From the NCBI GenBank assembly GCA_002914805.1, contig JXTB01000169.1:280966-344965 (forward strand): a DNA stretch of 64,000 bases. Direction: 5' to 3'. Position 1 is the stretch's first letter; each line of letters starts with the position of its first letter. The translations under genes and the position numbers were made by a program. Of the stretch, positions 13,295 through 25,609 are shown piece by piece. Below the pieces are notes generated by a model that worked only from the letters and a program-made list of their open reading frames with translations, was not told the origin of the DNA and did no database searches. This stretch comes from Parasponia andersonii. Its lineage: Eukaryota > Streptophyta > Magnoliopsida > Rosales > Cannabaceae.

Positions 13295-14081
13295 TGTGGG
13301 GCCCATTCCTAGATCACGTACCACGTGGTCGATTAAGTAGTAGAGCAGGTCACAAAGGAGGCATGCCATCCGATGCATATCCAGGATAACCATTAAAAAG
13401 CCACGTGAGTCACACGTGATACCGCATGGGCCATGGACTATCCAAGGCCAGTGCCGAATCCATCCCAGACCCTGGACGGTTTGGCCCAATCCAGTTCTTG
13501 CCTCGATAGCTGGGGGTCAGAAGCCTCGAAGGTCTTCCACCAGAAGACCACGAGAGGCAACACGCTGCTCCAGACCCAGACAAGGCATTTAATGCGATCC
13601 TGGATAGGTGCGCACATTGGGCAAACCGCCCTGACAGAACGGCGGTTTGTCGAAGTCTCGCCCCCGATAGGCCCGAGTCATACGGGATGGCGAATAGCAG
13701 GCCACGACGATGCAAGGGAAATCACGGTAATTATGGCCTGTGATCTCTGGAGTAAGTCATGGTGGGAAAAGGTACTCAATCCTGGAATTGAGAGCTGGGA
13801 AATGCTCCTAGTTCCAGGATTATGTATATAAGCCCTGCTTCTCCATCGAAAAAAAGAGATGAAAATTGATATATAAAAAGAAAACTAAATCTTTGCTTCT
13901 CAGCCTCAGGGATAAACAATTGACTTAAGTATCGGAGAGTCTTTGCAGGTGGCCACCCCAGTCTCCCCGACCCAACCTGAAGTAAAAAGCACGCTGGGAT
14001 AGCAAGGATACGTAGACAGTTGGTAGATATAACGTCAGCAGTTTAGAGACACGTGGACAGCTGGTAAGAATCACACCAACA
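13295..14081 (+). repeat. 3' LTR of element B
   Basis: A 787-bp LTR from TGTGGGGCCC to TCACACCAACA. It aligns end to end with 7466-8251 and is followed by the second target-site copy GGTAG. A purine-rich GGGAAATGAGGGCAA stretch precedes it. Confidence 0.92.
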
Positions 14082-14086
14082 GGTAG

Positions 14087-14865
14087 TTCATTCCTTAGAA
14101 TTACAATAATATCAACTTGTTAATATTTAAAGGGAGAGTTCTAATTGTGCTTATACTATGAATGTCAGAAACTAATTAAGGACAAAATAGGTTATTCCAA
14201 ATTATGGTATAAAATACATATGTAAAGTGGCCCAACCCGTATTTGATAAGTCCATATAGACTTTGTATTGGGTCTAAATCCGGCCCGTCTAATAAAGTCA
14301 GACTAGACCGACTAATATTCTTATCAAGGACCCGGCCTAGCCCATAGGCCCAACTTATATTTTATGCGAGACTAAATGAGTCATGAATATACGGGCCAAA
14401 TATAGGCTTAATTTTATTATTATTTTATACTTTAAAATATCAAATATAGGCCTAAAACTCATTCATATTCTTTTAAAATTTGAATAAATTGAAAATAAAT
14501 AAATAAAATGCTATCTTGTTAAGCTTCTTTCACCTTAGATTGCTAACAGTGCAAGTGGTTTTCCCTCCCAATTATCCATAGATGGGTAACTCTTTAGTGG
14601 CTCTTCCTCTCTACACTGTTATACACTAAATTTTTTGTTTTTTAATATATATATATATATATATATATTTATGGGTGCCGATCTAATAGAGACCTTTTTT
14701 TTTTTACCTATCCATATGTGTTATTTTACTCTCGATTAAAAATTATCACATATTTTCATTATAAAAAGTAGAAAAAAAAAATTATTAGATAAACGGTGTT
14801 TATTTTTATTATTTTTTTCAAAATACTCAAATTATGGTAGTCATATTATTTAATGATCTAATACT

Positions 14866-14907
<42 letters not shown>

Positions 14908-15153
14908 GATTAGAATTTGCTTTGAATCTAAAACGTTGTATTGAACTTGCTCTTCTTCTTTTTATTCATTTGTTTCAAATTTATACAACTTTACATTTAG
15001 ACAATAATTAGAGAGTGGAAAAAAAAAGTGTCTTCTCATTGTGTACCACTACTAATATGTCCATTGAATGCCAAACTTATTACAGTATTCCACTTCTTCC
15101 ACTCCAATCTTGCCTTTAATAAAACTCTATTTTTGCTGCATCAAGGATCCTTC
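14087..15153. other. AT-rich spacer with a MITE
   Basis: No gene is seen. The segment 14230-14400 holds GGCCCAACCCG- and GGCCTAGCCC-like words typical of dispersed plant repeats. Two (AT)n tracts (about 14647-14668 and 14868-14904) enclose a MITE copy. Confidence 0.45.
14673..14864 (-). mobile_element. MITE of the GGTTGCCAATC family, copy 1
   Basis: The reverse complement of this stretch aligns well with the MITE at 42375-42618: shared words include GACTACCATAATTTG, AAATAATAATAAAAATAAA-like runs and the end (AT)CGGCACCC. It lies between two (AT)n tracts, and one end appears worn. It is non-coding and non-autonomous; the transposase superfamily is not determined. Confidence 0.65.
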
Positions 15154-17172
15154 TGTTGGTTATTATTATAGCATAGATTTCAAAAAAAAAATAGAAACCT
15201 AATATGACACAAACATATAATGCAACGGAAGCAACAAGATCGCACTTGTAAAATTAGAAGGAAAAAAATTCTAATCCCTTGTAGACCATTACTAACGCTA
15301 ATGGAAAAACGATACAAGTCATCCACTCCAAAGTTTTCCAGACTATGACCCGTTTTCTATACCGTACTTAGTGCGTGGTCATCTTGTACGCTACAAGAGA
15401 AATGATTAGAAGCCTGAAATAAGAAATTAAACCTAACACAATAACGAGAAGAATTTCTTGTCACTTAGTTTTTAATTATTCTGCGTGATTGTCCTTTCTG
15501 TCTTGAGAATTATGATCACTCAAAATTCTCAAGAAAAACTATATGCTCTCATTTTTATTGGAAAGTTATTTTTCTTTAGGTGCAAAGAAAAATTCTCACT
15601 TTGAAATTTTACGTAACTTTTTTCTTTGCACAAAACATTCATGGACATCTTTCTTATAAAATTATTTTCTAATAAAAAATATCTATCCATATTCAATATA
15701 CGAGAGCAATCCCTTAATAGAAGGATTAGTCTACACTTTTTTTTTACGAGAGAGATTCTTTGCAAAAAATATGTAATACCCTGTAAAGGTATATTTTCAA
15801 ATTTCAAAATATCTTCCAATATTATTTAATTCTTAAGATAATTAGAAATTAATTCAAATAAATATATATCCTTTATTTATCCAGATTTCTTAATTCAAAT
15901 CAAAAAATTAAATGAAAGATATTTATTTCTATTATCTTGACAACTGCCAAATCAAATTGACTAATACAAAATAATATGTACAAATTTTTACTGATAGACT
16001 ATCTATTTGAATTTTATTCCAAAGTAATTATTACAATAATTTAGAATTTCTAAAATTCAAATAATCTATCTTATAATTAAATTGCAAATCTCATTTAATG
16101 GGATTGCACTATACACCTGGCACTGTGCCACACGCCTATGCCCAGTTAGTTGGCTAGGCTTGTGCAGTCTTGGGCTTGTGAGGCCTAACCACTATTTCCT
16201 TTCTATCAATTGGACTTATAGCGATACAGCCAAATTTACGGACTAGTCTGGGAATCTTTGGGCTTATAAAATAGTGGCTCCCACAATTGTGCCTTAAATT
16301 AATGGGCCCAATTGTAAATTTCAAATCAACTCCATTAAAAGATTGGAATTGAATTCCACTATTAAATGGTATTTTTATAGATATTATCGCACTAGTAATA
16401 ATTAGCCTATGCCACATTGATATCTATACTTTAATCATTTGTAACATATCATAATTAAATTGACATCTCAACTGTCCATTAATTTAATTATATTTTATTT
16501 CTTGACTCTTATTGGTTTTTTCTAATGATCATTTTCAACATATTAATATTGACACACTCTAGTCAGAGAATTCTATGATCAAGTACATAAAACCAGTCAA
16601 AGGATATGTATGTACAAATTCCATATTATCAATCTATAAATATCACTATTTATAAATACTTCCCACTAAGATATTGAGAATATTAACCCCTCAATTAGAG
16701 TTGCACTATTTAGTAACTCAAATGTTGCAGTATAAACAAACATGAACTTATTTATAATTAACTCAGAATTGAGAATAAAGTATTATCAATACCAAATAAG
16801 ATTTAATAAGTCTGACAATTATTTGAGATCTATTAAATCTCATAATTGATCCGTTTAATATAGTCTAACTACATTAGTAAATCCATACATAATTAAGACA
16901 AATTACTCACTGAATTTACAACAATTAAAATAAAGAGCCCAACTTTATTTTATTAACTGCGAATAATTTTATTTAATTATAAAATAATTTATATCGATGT
17001 CTTCTGTGAATCCATGTCGTAATCATAAAGATATATATTATGTAATTAAATGGACTTTTATTCGATCGTACATATGCAAAAGATATAATAAAAATATCTA
17101 ACAAATTTTATTAATTTCAGAAAATGTTTATTACATGATAGAATATGCTTTGGAGAGCATATATTCCCAACA
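15154..17172 (-). mobile_element. probable solo LTR, about 2.0 kb
   Basis: The segment begins TGTTGGTTATTA and ends TATTCCCAACA, i.e. TG...CA with TGTTGG/CCAACA tips. It is flanked by CCTTC (15149-15153) and CATTC (17173-17177), a 5-bp target-site duplication with one difference. On the minus strand it opens TGTTGGGAATATATGC, a start seen in plant Ty1/copia LTRs. No gag or pol similarity lies inside or beside it. I infer a solo LTR left by recombination; the family is uncertain. Confidence 0.55.
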
Positions 17173-17329
17173 CATTCTTAGTGTTTGACGTGGCTCACGA
17201 AAACTAACACATGTATAAAAAGTTTGATATGCAACATATTTTTTCTTCCTTTATATTTATAGTGTGTCATGCAATGTGAACTTCCTTTTAGTTTGTAGGT
17301 TAGTTCACACAATTTTTTAGGGTTCGATT

Positions 17330-20300
17330 TTGGCAAATTGCTAAATAGATCCTATAATATATTGGTACTCATTAACAGGATTGGAATAAAGTTAAGATTA
17401 CATATTTATGAGGAATGAATGGTTTGAAGTACAAGAATAAGAACTTGAATAAAACGGTTCTATTAAGTGTTTAAAGACCTCATTACCGGGATTACGACAT
17501 ACAAACTATTCAATGATTTCTTACGTCCCTGTTACCTTTGCTACCTTTGGAAACTAAAGTATTTTTTTTAGTATTTCATTTAACTTGTACTTTCTCTATA
17601 TTTGAATCTTCTTTGTGTTTATATAATATGGAATTTTAAGACCTAAAACAAAAATTAAAATTATACGCTGAGATTACGACATATAAACTCTTCGACTGAT
17701 TTCTAATGCCCTTATTAGGATTTTTTTTTTAAAATTAAAAAAAAAATACTTACAACATAACAATTAGCAAAAATTTATGAACTATTAGGAAAAAAAAGTG
17801 GTCAAACTGGAGGGGGCAAATGCCAAGCGCACCAAATGAAGTCAACAATTTTTTTTCCCACCTTTAAAATTCTATCCTATACAAGCACAAAGAAGATTCA
17901 AATGTAGAAAAAGTGTAAGTTAAATGAAATATTTTTAAAAAAATTCTTTAGTTACCCCACATTTAGTTTAGTTAATTTGGCATAAAGCATAAACTCTAAT
18001 TGACTCTTCCCCTTTAGATCAATATTGTACATGGCCAAAGAAAAACCATTCGGTCTATTAGTAATCCAAGAAGAAAGAAGGCTCTACAAGATAACATTTT
18101 GTTAACAACGTTTGTTTTATGAGGCCAAATGAGATAAACAATAAATCAAACTCAATTAGTAGGTAAAGTGTAATAATTAACAAATTGAGGGGTGAGTGAG
18201 TAATTTGTCTTTTAAATAATTTATATATTTTTTTTATTTCACATCACCAACACCTTTATTTATGCCACTTGTGTCACGTAATATTTCTCCTTTGTTCCAT
18301 AACATTTTCAAATTAAATAAAATTAGAACAAGTAAAAAATTAAATAAAGTTAGAATGAAAGGGCATTCCAAATAACATTTCTCAGTCCCATAACACTTTC
18401 AAATTAAGTAAAATTAGAATAAGTAAAATATAAATAAAATTAGAATAAAGTCAAGAGTTTTTTTTTCCCTTAAAAATTCTATGTTATATAAGTGCAAAGA
18501 AGATTCAAATATAGAGAAAGTGTAAGTTAAATGAAAAACTTAAAAAAAAAAAAAAAAAACTTTAGTTGTCGTAAGCTTAGTTAGCTTGGCATAAAGCATA
18601 AATTCTAATTGGCTTTTCCTCTTTAGATCAATGTTGTACATAGCCAAAGAAAAGCCATTAGGTTTGTTAGCAATCCAAGAAGAAAGAAAGCTCTACAAGA
18701 TAACGGTTTGCTCACACTGTCTGTTTTATGGCACAAAGTGAGATAAAAAATAGATCAAATCAATTAATGGGTAAATTATAATAATTAACAAATTGAGCGA
18801 TAAACTAGTAATTTGTCCTTTTAAATAATTTATATTTCTTTTTTGTTTCACATTGCAAACACTTTTATTTATGTCACTTGTGTCCCATAATATTTCTCAT
18901 TTGTTCCATAATATTTTCAAATTAAATAAAATTAGAACAAGTAAAAAATTAAATAAAGTTCGAATAAAAGGGCATAAAGGGCATTCCAAATAACATTTCT
19001 CTGTCACATAACATTTTTAAATTAAGTGAAATTAGAACAAGTAAAAAAATTAAGTAAACTAAATAAATTGCTAAATAGATCCTATAACATTTTGGTACTC
19101 ATTAATAAGATTAGAATACAGTTAAGATTACATATTTGTGAGGAATGAATGGTTTGAAGTACAAGTATAAGAATCTGAACAAAAGGGTTCTATTAAGTGT
19201 TTAAAAATCTCACTGCTGGGATTACGACATACAAACTATTCGATTGATTTCTTATGTCCCTGTTACCTTTGGTAACTAAAGCACTTTTTTTTAGTATTTC
19301 ATTTAACTTGCACTTTCTCTATATTTGAATCTTCTTTGTGCTTTTATAATACGGAATTTTAAGGCCTAAAAAAAAAAAAACTTATACGCCGAGATTACGA
19401 TATATAAACAATTCGACTGATTTCTTATGTTCTTTTTAGGATTTTTTTAAAAATAAAAAAAACGCTTACAACATAACAATTAGTAAAAATATAAGAGAAC
19501 TATTAGGGGAAAAAAAAAAAAAAAAGTTGTCAAACTGGAGGGAGCAAATGCCAAGCGCACCAAATGAGGTCAACAGTTTTTTTTCCTTCCCTTAAAATTC
19601 TATCTTATACAAGCACAAAGAAGATTCAAATGTAGAAAAAGTGTCAGTTAAATGAATACTTTATTAAAAAAAAATGCTTTAGTTACCACATATTTAGTTT
19701 AGTTAGTTTGGCATAAGCATAAATCCTAATTGATTTTTCCTCTTTAGATCAATATTGTACATAGCCAAAGAAAATCCATTGGGTCTATTAGCAATCCAAG
19801 AAGAAAGAAGGCTCTACAAGATAATGTTTTGTTAACACCGTTTGTTCTATGAGGCAAAATGAGATAACAATAGGTCAAAGTCAATTAGTGGGTAAAGTGT
19901 AATAATTAACAAATTGAGGGGTGAGTGAGTAATTTGCTCTTTAAATAATTTACATTTTTTTTTGTTTCACATCGTAAACACCTTTATTTATGCCACTTCT
20001 GTGACATAATATTTCTCCTTTATTCCATAACATTTTCAAATTAAATAAAATTGAAACAAGTAAAAAATTAAATAAAGTTAGAATAAAAGGGCATTCCGAA
20101 TAATATTTCTTTGTCTCATAACATTTTCAAATTAAGTAAAATTAGAATAAAATCAAGAGTTTTTTTCCCCCTTGAAATTCTATCTCATATAAGAGCAAAG
20201 AAGATTCAAATGTAGAGAAAGTATAAGTTAAATGAAATACTTTAAAAAAAAAAAAAAAAAAAAAAGCTTTAGTTACTGCACATTTAGCTTAGTTAGCTTG

Positions 20301-21100
20301 GCATAAAGCATAAATCCTAACTTGCTCTTCCTCTTTAGATCAATGTTGTACGTAGCCAAAGAAAAGCCAATGGATCTGTTACCAATCCAAGAAGAAAGAA
20401 TGCTCTACAAGATACGGTTTGTTTTATGGCGCAAAGTGAGATAACAATAGATCAAAGTCAATTAGTGGGTAAATTATAACAATTAACAAATTGAAGGATA
20501 AGCGAGTAATTTATCCTTTTAAACAATTTACATTTCTTTTTTTTTTTTTTGTTTCACATTGCAAACACTTTTATTTATGCCACTTGTGTCTCATAATATT
20601 TCTCATTTGTTCTATAATATTTTCAAATTAAATAAAATTAGAACAAGTAAAAAATTAAATAAAGTTAGAATAAAAGGGCATTCCGAATAATATTTCTCTG
20701 TCCCATAATATTTTCAAATTTAGTAAAATTAGAACAAGTAAAGAAGGCTTTACAATATAACGGTCTATTTTATGACACAAATTGAGATAAACAATATATC
20801 AAAGTCAATTAGTGGGTAAATTATAACAATTAACAAATTGAAGGATAAACGAGTAATTTATCCTTTTAAATAATTCACATTTCTTTTTTTGCTTCACATC
20901 TCAAACACTTTTATTTATGCCACTTATGTCTTATAACATTTTTCGTTTGTTCCATAATATTTTCAAATTAAATAAAATTAAAACAAGTAAAAAATTAAAT
21001 AAAGTTAGAATAAAAGGGCATTCCGAATAACATTTCTCTGTCCCATAACATTTTCAAATTAAGTAAAATTAGAACAAGCATAAAATAAATAAAATTAAAG
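17330..21100. repeat. nested tandem repeat array, period near 1.73 kb
   Basis: The words GCTAAATAGATCCTATAA (about 17340 and 19070) and GATCAATATTGTACAT (about 18017 and 19747) recur about 1.73 kb apart, showing two tandem copies of a large unit. Each large unit holds two related subunits about 600 bp apart: GATCAATRTTGTAC recurs near 18017, 18627, 19747 and 20338. Each subunit also contains GGCATAAAGCATAAA, CCAAGAAGAAAGAA, GGTAAAKTRTAA and repeated CAAATTAARTAAAATTAGAA. A shorter third piece (about 20745-21100) repeats the last part. It is AT-rich, without ORFs, and contains A/T homopolymers. The copies have diverged, so the array is not recent. Confidence 0.85.
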
Positions 21101-21104
21101 TAAA

Positions 21105-21176
21105 AGAGAATTTCGAGAATTGAATTCAAGACCTCTCGCACTCTAAGCAAGAATCACACCAATTGACCAAACGCCC
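21105..21176 (-). pseudogene. tRNA-Pro pseudogene
   Basis: Read on the minus strand, 72 bases fit a plant tRNA-Pro: acceptor start GGGCGTT, D-arm TGGTCAATTGGTGTGAT, anticodon arm CTTGC-TTAGAGT-GCGAG and T-arm core GAATTCAATTC. The anticodon position reads AGA where tRNA-Pro(AGG) would have AGG. The acceptor stem is poorly paired (GGGCGTT against AATTCTC) and the T-stem is weakened, so it is decayed. It could instead be the tRNA-derived head of a SINE. It directly follows the tandem array. Confidence 0.7.
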
Positions 21177-21576
21177 TTGCTACATTCAATATATTCTAAT
21201 TTATTACTTCTTATAAAATTAGTGTTGTAAAGCTGCAACCACAACGCATTGAGAAGGTTTTTGGATGAGAACTCCAGCAAAAAAGAAAAAAAAAAGTTTT
21301 TGGACGAGAAAAGATTATAAAGAAAACAAAAGAAGCATACCAACTAACTTCCATATTTTATCTCGATTTCTTTTAATATATTTGTAGCCTTGTTGAATCC
21401 CTTTTTCTATTATCTTTTTTTTTTTTAAAAAAAAATATTTTTTTTATTTAAAAATCAATTTCCTATTTATTTCTATAATTTAATGAACACTATAAAACAT
21501 ACCAATTTCCTTTTTAAAATTTTCAAATGTTATTGTCAGTTTTTATTGAGGTACGTTTAAGTTATTAATTTAAGGG
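21177..21576. other. AT-rich spacer
   Basis: No feature is recognised apart from long A and T runs (about 21284-21294 and 21415-21445). It ends at the target-site duplication of element E. Confidence 0.4.
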
Positions 21577-21581
21577 TTAGG

Positions 21582-22401
21582 TGATGAGAATAATACAAAT
21601 ATAGCTGCTTAACCACATATAAAGACTTAGAGCCAAGAGATTCAAAGAAGCATTAAATGGGCTGATTCAACACATTGGTGAGATGGCTAATGCATGGAGA
21701 CCCGATAGAAGCCCAAATCAGATCCAAAGGAGCCTAATCACTATGATTAAAGTTCTAAAAGAGTCCAATTTAAGCTAAACACTTCTCTTCACATTTTTCT
21801 AAGTCTTTTGTATTTTTAAGAAACTTCTGATTTAATTATTTTCGGATTTAATTGAGTAGAGGGTTGCCACATGTCAAAATAACATTAGTTTATCTTAAAT
21901 TAGGGATAAATTTGACTCCTATATATAGGAGAGAGCCTTGTATGTTTTAGGGAGGCTTAGTGATCAATAATATTGCGAGTTATTCGTATTTTCTTCATTT
22001 TTGAGAAGATTTTTGAACTTATCAAGTTAACTCTTGTGGTGTTCGAAACAACCAGACTTATCTCATCGATTCTTGAGTGATTCTTGAGGATTCTTGGTGT
22101 GGCGTCTTTAACCTATCGTAGTTTTTGGTTCTTATCTTGCTAGGTATTCGTGTTTTCTTCATTCTTAAGAAGATTTTTGAACTTATTAAGTTAACTCTTG
22201 TGGCATTCAAAACAACCAGACTTATCCCATCGATTCTTGAGTGATTCTTGAGGATTCTTGGTGTGGCGTCTTTAACCTATCGTAGTTCTTGGTTCTTATC
22301 TTACTAGGTAACGGGTCAAGACTCAACATTCTTGGGACTTGGGGATCTTGGGTTCAAATTCCATAGTAGGTACTGGGTTTCGTCATAATTATTGGCGAGG
22401 T
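21582..22401 (+). repeat. 5' LTR of element E
   Basis: It starts TGATGAGAAT after the target-site copy TTAGG and matches the right LTR over most of its length. Inside it, a segment of about 163 bp (about 21985-22147, beginning TATTCGTATTTTCTTC) is repeated in tandem (to about 22310), which the right LTR does not show. A TATA-like TATATATAGG lies near 21921-21930. Confidence 0.8.
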
Positions 22402-24782
22402 TCCAGTGCTGTTAGTTCCTAAGAAGGATGGGACATAGAGGATGTGTGTTGATTGTCGAGCCATCAACAACATAACGGTAAAGTATCGTCATCCCATTCC
22501 TAGATTAGATGATATGCTAGATGAATTACATGGTTCATTTGTTTTTACAAAAATTGATCTTAAGAGTGGATATTATCAGATTAGAATGAGAAAAGGTGAT
22601 GAATGGAAAACTGCCTTTAAAACTAAATATGGTTTGTATGAGTGGTTAGTGATGTCTTTTGGTTTGACTAATGCTCTAAGTACTTTTATGCGTTTGATGA
22701 ACCATGTTTTGCATGCATTTATTGGCAGATTTATAGTTGTATATTTTGATGATATCTTAATTTATAGCAAAAACTTGGAAGAACATGTAATGCATTTAAA
22801 ATCTATTTTAGATATATTAAGGAAAGAAACGTTATTTGCTAACCTCAAGAAGTGCACCTTTTGCACGGATAAGCTTGTGTTTCTTGGCTTTGTTGTTAGT
22901 GCTCAGGGAATTAAGGTGGATGAGGAAAAAGTAAAAGCAATCCAAGATTGGCCAACGCCTACAACAATCAGCCAAGTGAGGAGTTTTCACGGCCTAGTTA
23001 GTTTCTATAGACTATTTGTGCGTGATTTTAATAGCTTGGCTACCCCTCTTACGGAAGTTATTAAGAAGAATGTGCCATTAAGTGGGGGAAGAAACAAGAA
23101 AAGACATTTAATCTGATAAAAGAAAAGTTAACTAATGCACCTTTATTTGTTTTGCCTAACTTCACTAAAACTTTTGAAATTGAGTGCGATGCTTCAGGAA
23201 TAGATATTGGAGCTGTCTTGATGCAAGAAGGCCGTCCAGTTGCATACTTCAGTGAAAAATTGAGTGGGACAGCTCTAAACTATCCCACTTATGATAAGGA
23301 GATGTACGTTTTGGTGAGGGCTTTGGAAAATTGGCAGCATTATTTATGGCTGAAGGAATTTGTGATTCACACTGATCATGAATCCTTGAAGCATTTAAAA
23401 GGTCAACAAAAACTGAACAACTGCCATGCAAAGTGGGTGGAATTCATTAAGATATTTCCTTACGTGATCAAATATAGGCAAAGTAAGAAAAATGTTGTGG
23501 CTGATGCATTGTCCTGAAGGTATGCCTTACTTTCTACTTTAGATACAAAATTACTTAGCTTTGAATACATTAAGGATTTATATGCACAAGATTCTGATTT
23601 TGGTAATGTGTTCAATACATGTGAAAAAGTAGCATTTGGTAAGTTCTACAGGTATAATGGATTTTTGTTTCGGGAGAATAAACTGTGTGTGCCTATGTAT
23701 TCTTTGCATGAATTACTTGTCAAAGAAGCTCATGGTGGTGGTTTAATGGGTCATTTTGGTGTGGCTAAGACTTTAGGTGTTTTGTATGAACATTTCTTTT
23801 GGCCTCATATAAAACGTAATGTTGAAAAAATATGTGAAAAGTGTATCATTTGTAAACAAGCTAAGTTTGAGTTGAAACCTCATGGTTTGTACACCCCTCT
23901 GCCTATACCTAGTGAACCTTGGATTGATATTTCCATAGATTTTGTTTTGGGATTACCTAGAACTAAGAGGGGGAGAGATTCAATCTTTGTGGTGGTAGAT
24001 ATGTTTTCTAAGATGGCACACTTCATTGCATGTCATAAAATCGATGATGCATCACATATAGCTGAATTGTTCTTTAAAGAAATTGTTACGTTGCATGGCA
24101 TGCCTAGAACCATTATTTTTAATAGAGATGCTAAGTTCTTAAGTTACTTTTGGAAGACTTTGTGGGGAAAGTTAGGAACCAAGTTATTGTTTTCTACTAC
24201 TTGTCATCCACAAACTGATGGTCAAACTGAAGTAGTGAATAGGACTTTGTCTTCTTTGTTACGTGCTATCATTAAGAAAAACTTGAAAACATAGGAAGAT
24301 TGTTTACCACAGGTTGAATTTGCTTACAATAGGAGTGTACATTCTGCAACTAAGTTTTCATTATTTGAAATTGTTTACGGATTTAATCCATTGTCACAAA
24401 TGGATTTAACCCTGTAAACTTAGATGGCAAAAAGAAAGCTCAATTGGAAAAACAGATTCATGAAAAGGTACGGCTGAATATTGAAAGAAGGACTGAGCAA
24501 TATGTCCATCAAGCCAACAAAAGACGCAAAAAGGTAGTATTTGAACCAGGAGATTGGGTTTGGATGCACTTGAGAAAAGATCATTTTCCGGAGTAACGGC
24601 GTTCAAAACTCCTACCTCGGGGAGATGGACCATTTCGAGTAGTGGAACGCATCAAAGATAATGTTTTCAAGTTAGAATTACCAGGTGAGTATAGTGTTAG
24701 TGCGAGCTTTAACGTTGCTGATTTATCTCCTTTTGATACAGGTGATGATTTGAGGACAAATCATTTTCAAGAGGGAGAGAAT

Positions 24783-25530
24783 TATGAGAAAAATGCAAAT
24801 GTAGCTGCTCAACCACACGTGCAAGAGGAGGAGCATTCACGTGGGCTTAGAGGGACTCAAGGGCAGTATTCACATGATCCATTAAGCTTGCTAAGTGGGC
24901 CAATCACAAGACTTAGAGCCAAGAGATTCAAAGAGGCATTAAATGGGCTGATTCAACACATTAGTGAGATGGCAAATGCATGGAGGCCCGATATAAGCCC
25001 AAATCAGATCCAAGGGAGCCTAATCACTATGATTAAGGTTCTAAAAGAGTCCAATTGAAGCTAAACACAGAATTCACGTTTTTCTAGGTCTTTTGTATTT
25101 TTAGGAAATTTCTGATTTAGTTATTTTCGGATTTAATTGAGTATAGGGTTGCCACATGTCAAAATAACATTAGTTTATCTTAAATTAAGAATAAATTTGA
25201 CTCCTATATATAGAAGAGAGCCTTGTACATTTTTGGGAGGCTTAGTGATCAATAATATTGCTAGTTATTCGTGTTTTCTTCATTTTTGAGAAGATTCTTG
25301 AACTTATCAAGTTAACTCTTGTGACATTCAAAACAACCAGACTTATCTCATCGATTCTTGAGTGATTCTTGAGGATTCTTGACGTGGCATCTTTAACCTA
25401 TCGTAGTTATTAGTTTTTATCTTACTGGGTAACAGGTCAAGACTTAACATTCTTGCGACTTGGGGATCTTGGGTTCAAATTCCATAGTAGGTGTTGGGTT
25501 TCGTCATAATTGTTGGCGAGATTCATATCA
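24783..25530 (+). repeat. 3' LTR of element E
   Basis: About 748 bp ending in ATTCATATCA, followed by the target-site copy TTAGG. It is preceded by the purine-rich AGAGGGAGAGAA. It shares with the left LTR the stretch from GACTTAGAGCCAAGAG to GTCATAATTGTTGGCGAG. Confidence 0.82.
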
Positions 25531-25609
25531 TTAGGGGACAAATCAATCCTTTCTAGAGAACTTGCGTAAAATGAAAGTGACTCTCTTTGAACGAGTGACA
25601 ATGTTGATT

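Larger units (their letters stand above)
7466..14081 (+). mobile_element. Tat-like Ty3/gypsy element B with both LTRs
   Basis: A 6.6-kb element bounded by LTRs at 7466-8251 and 13295-14081 and flanked by a perfect 5-bp target-site duplication, GGTAG (7461-7465 and 14082-14086). After the 5' LTR comes a primer-site-like TTTGGCACCGTCTGTGGGAA. Parts seen: a sense Gag-type region (about 8348-9500) with a retrotransposon gag domain (ending about YHFQQKIALETRDEAMTCRV...LLWFRQLP); protease, reverse transcriptase and connection-type regions that read on the minus strand (about 9500-11600), including DDGGSSVDVLF and YIDDMVVKSK; and an antisense Transposase_28-like region (about 11600-12994). Having pol-type parts antisense to Gag shows internal rearrangement. 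YIDDMVVKSK and the antisense ORF point to the Tat/Athila branch. The two LTRs differ at very roughly one site in twelve by eye, so the insertion is probably some millions of years old. It is broken, with many interruptions. Confidence 0.9.
21582..25530 (+). mobile_element. Ty3/gypsy element E (chromovirus-like)
   Basis: A 3.9-kb element with a perfect 5-bp target-site duplication, TTAGG (21577-21581 and 25531-25535), and direct terminal repeats. Parts on the plus strand: reverse transcriptase (about 22403-23110; [38 protein letters not shown]), RNase H (about 23152-23517; [25 protein letters not shown]) and integrase (about 23608-24760; zinc-binding H-H-C-C region, [31 protein letters not shown]). 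The coding region runs on into the 3' LTR (GPITRLRAKRFKEALNG). I did not recognise a gag or protease part. The LTRs are still very similar, so the insertion is fairly recent compared with elements A, B and G. The lineage within chromoviruses (CRM or Reina-like) is a guess. It is broken, with several interruptions. Confidence 0.88.

Noticed and set aside
17330-21100. CRISPR-like array
   Set aside because: The repeat units are hundreds of bases long and AT-rich, without unique spacers, and the window is plant nuclear DNA.
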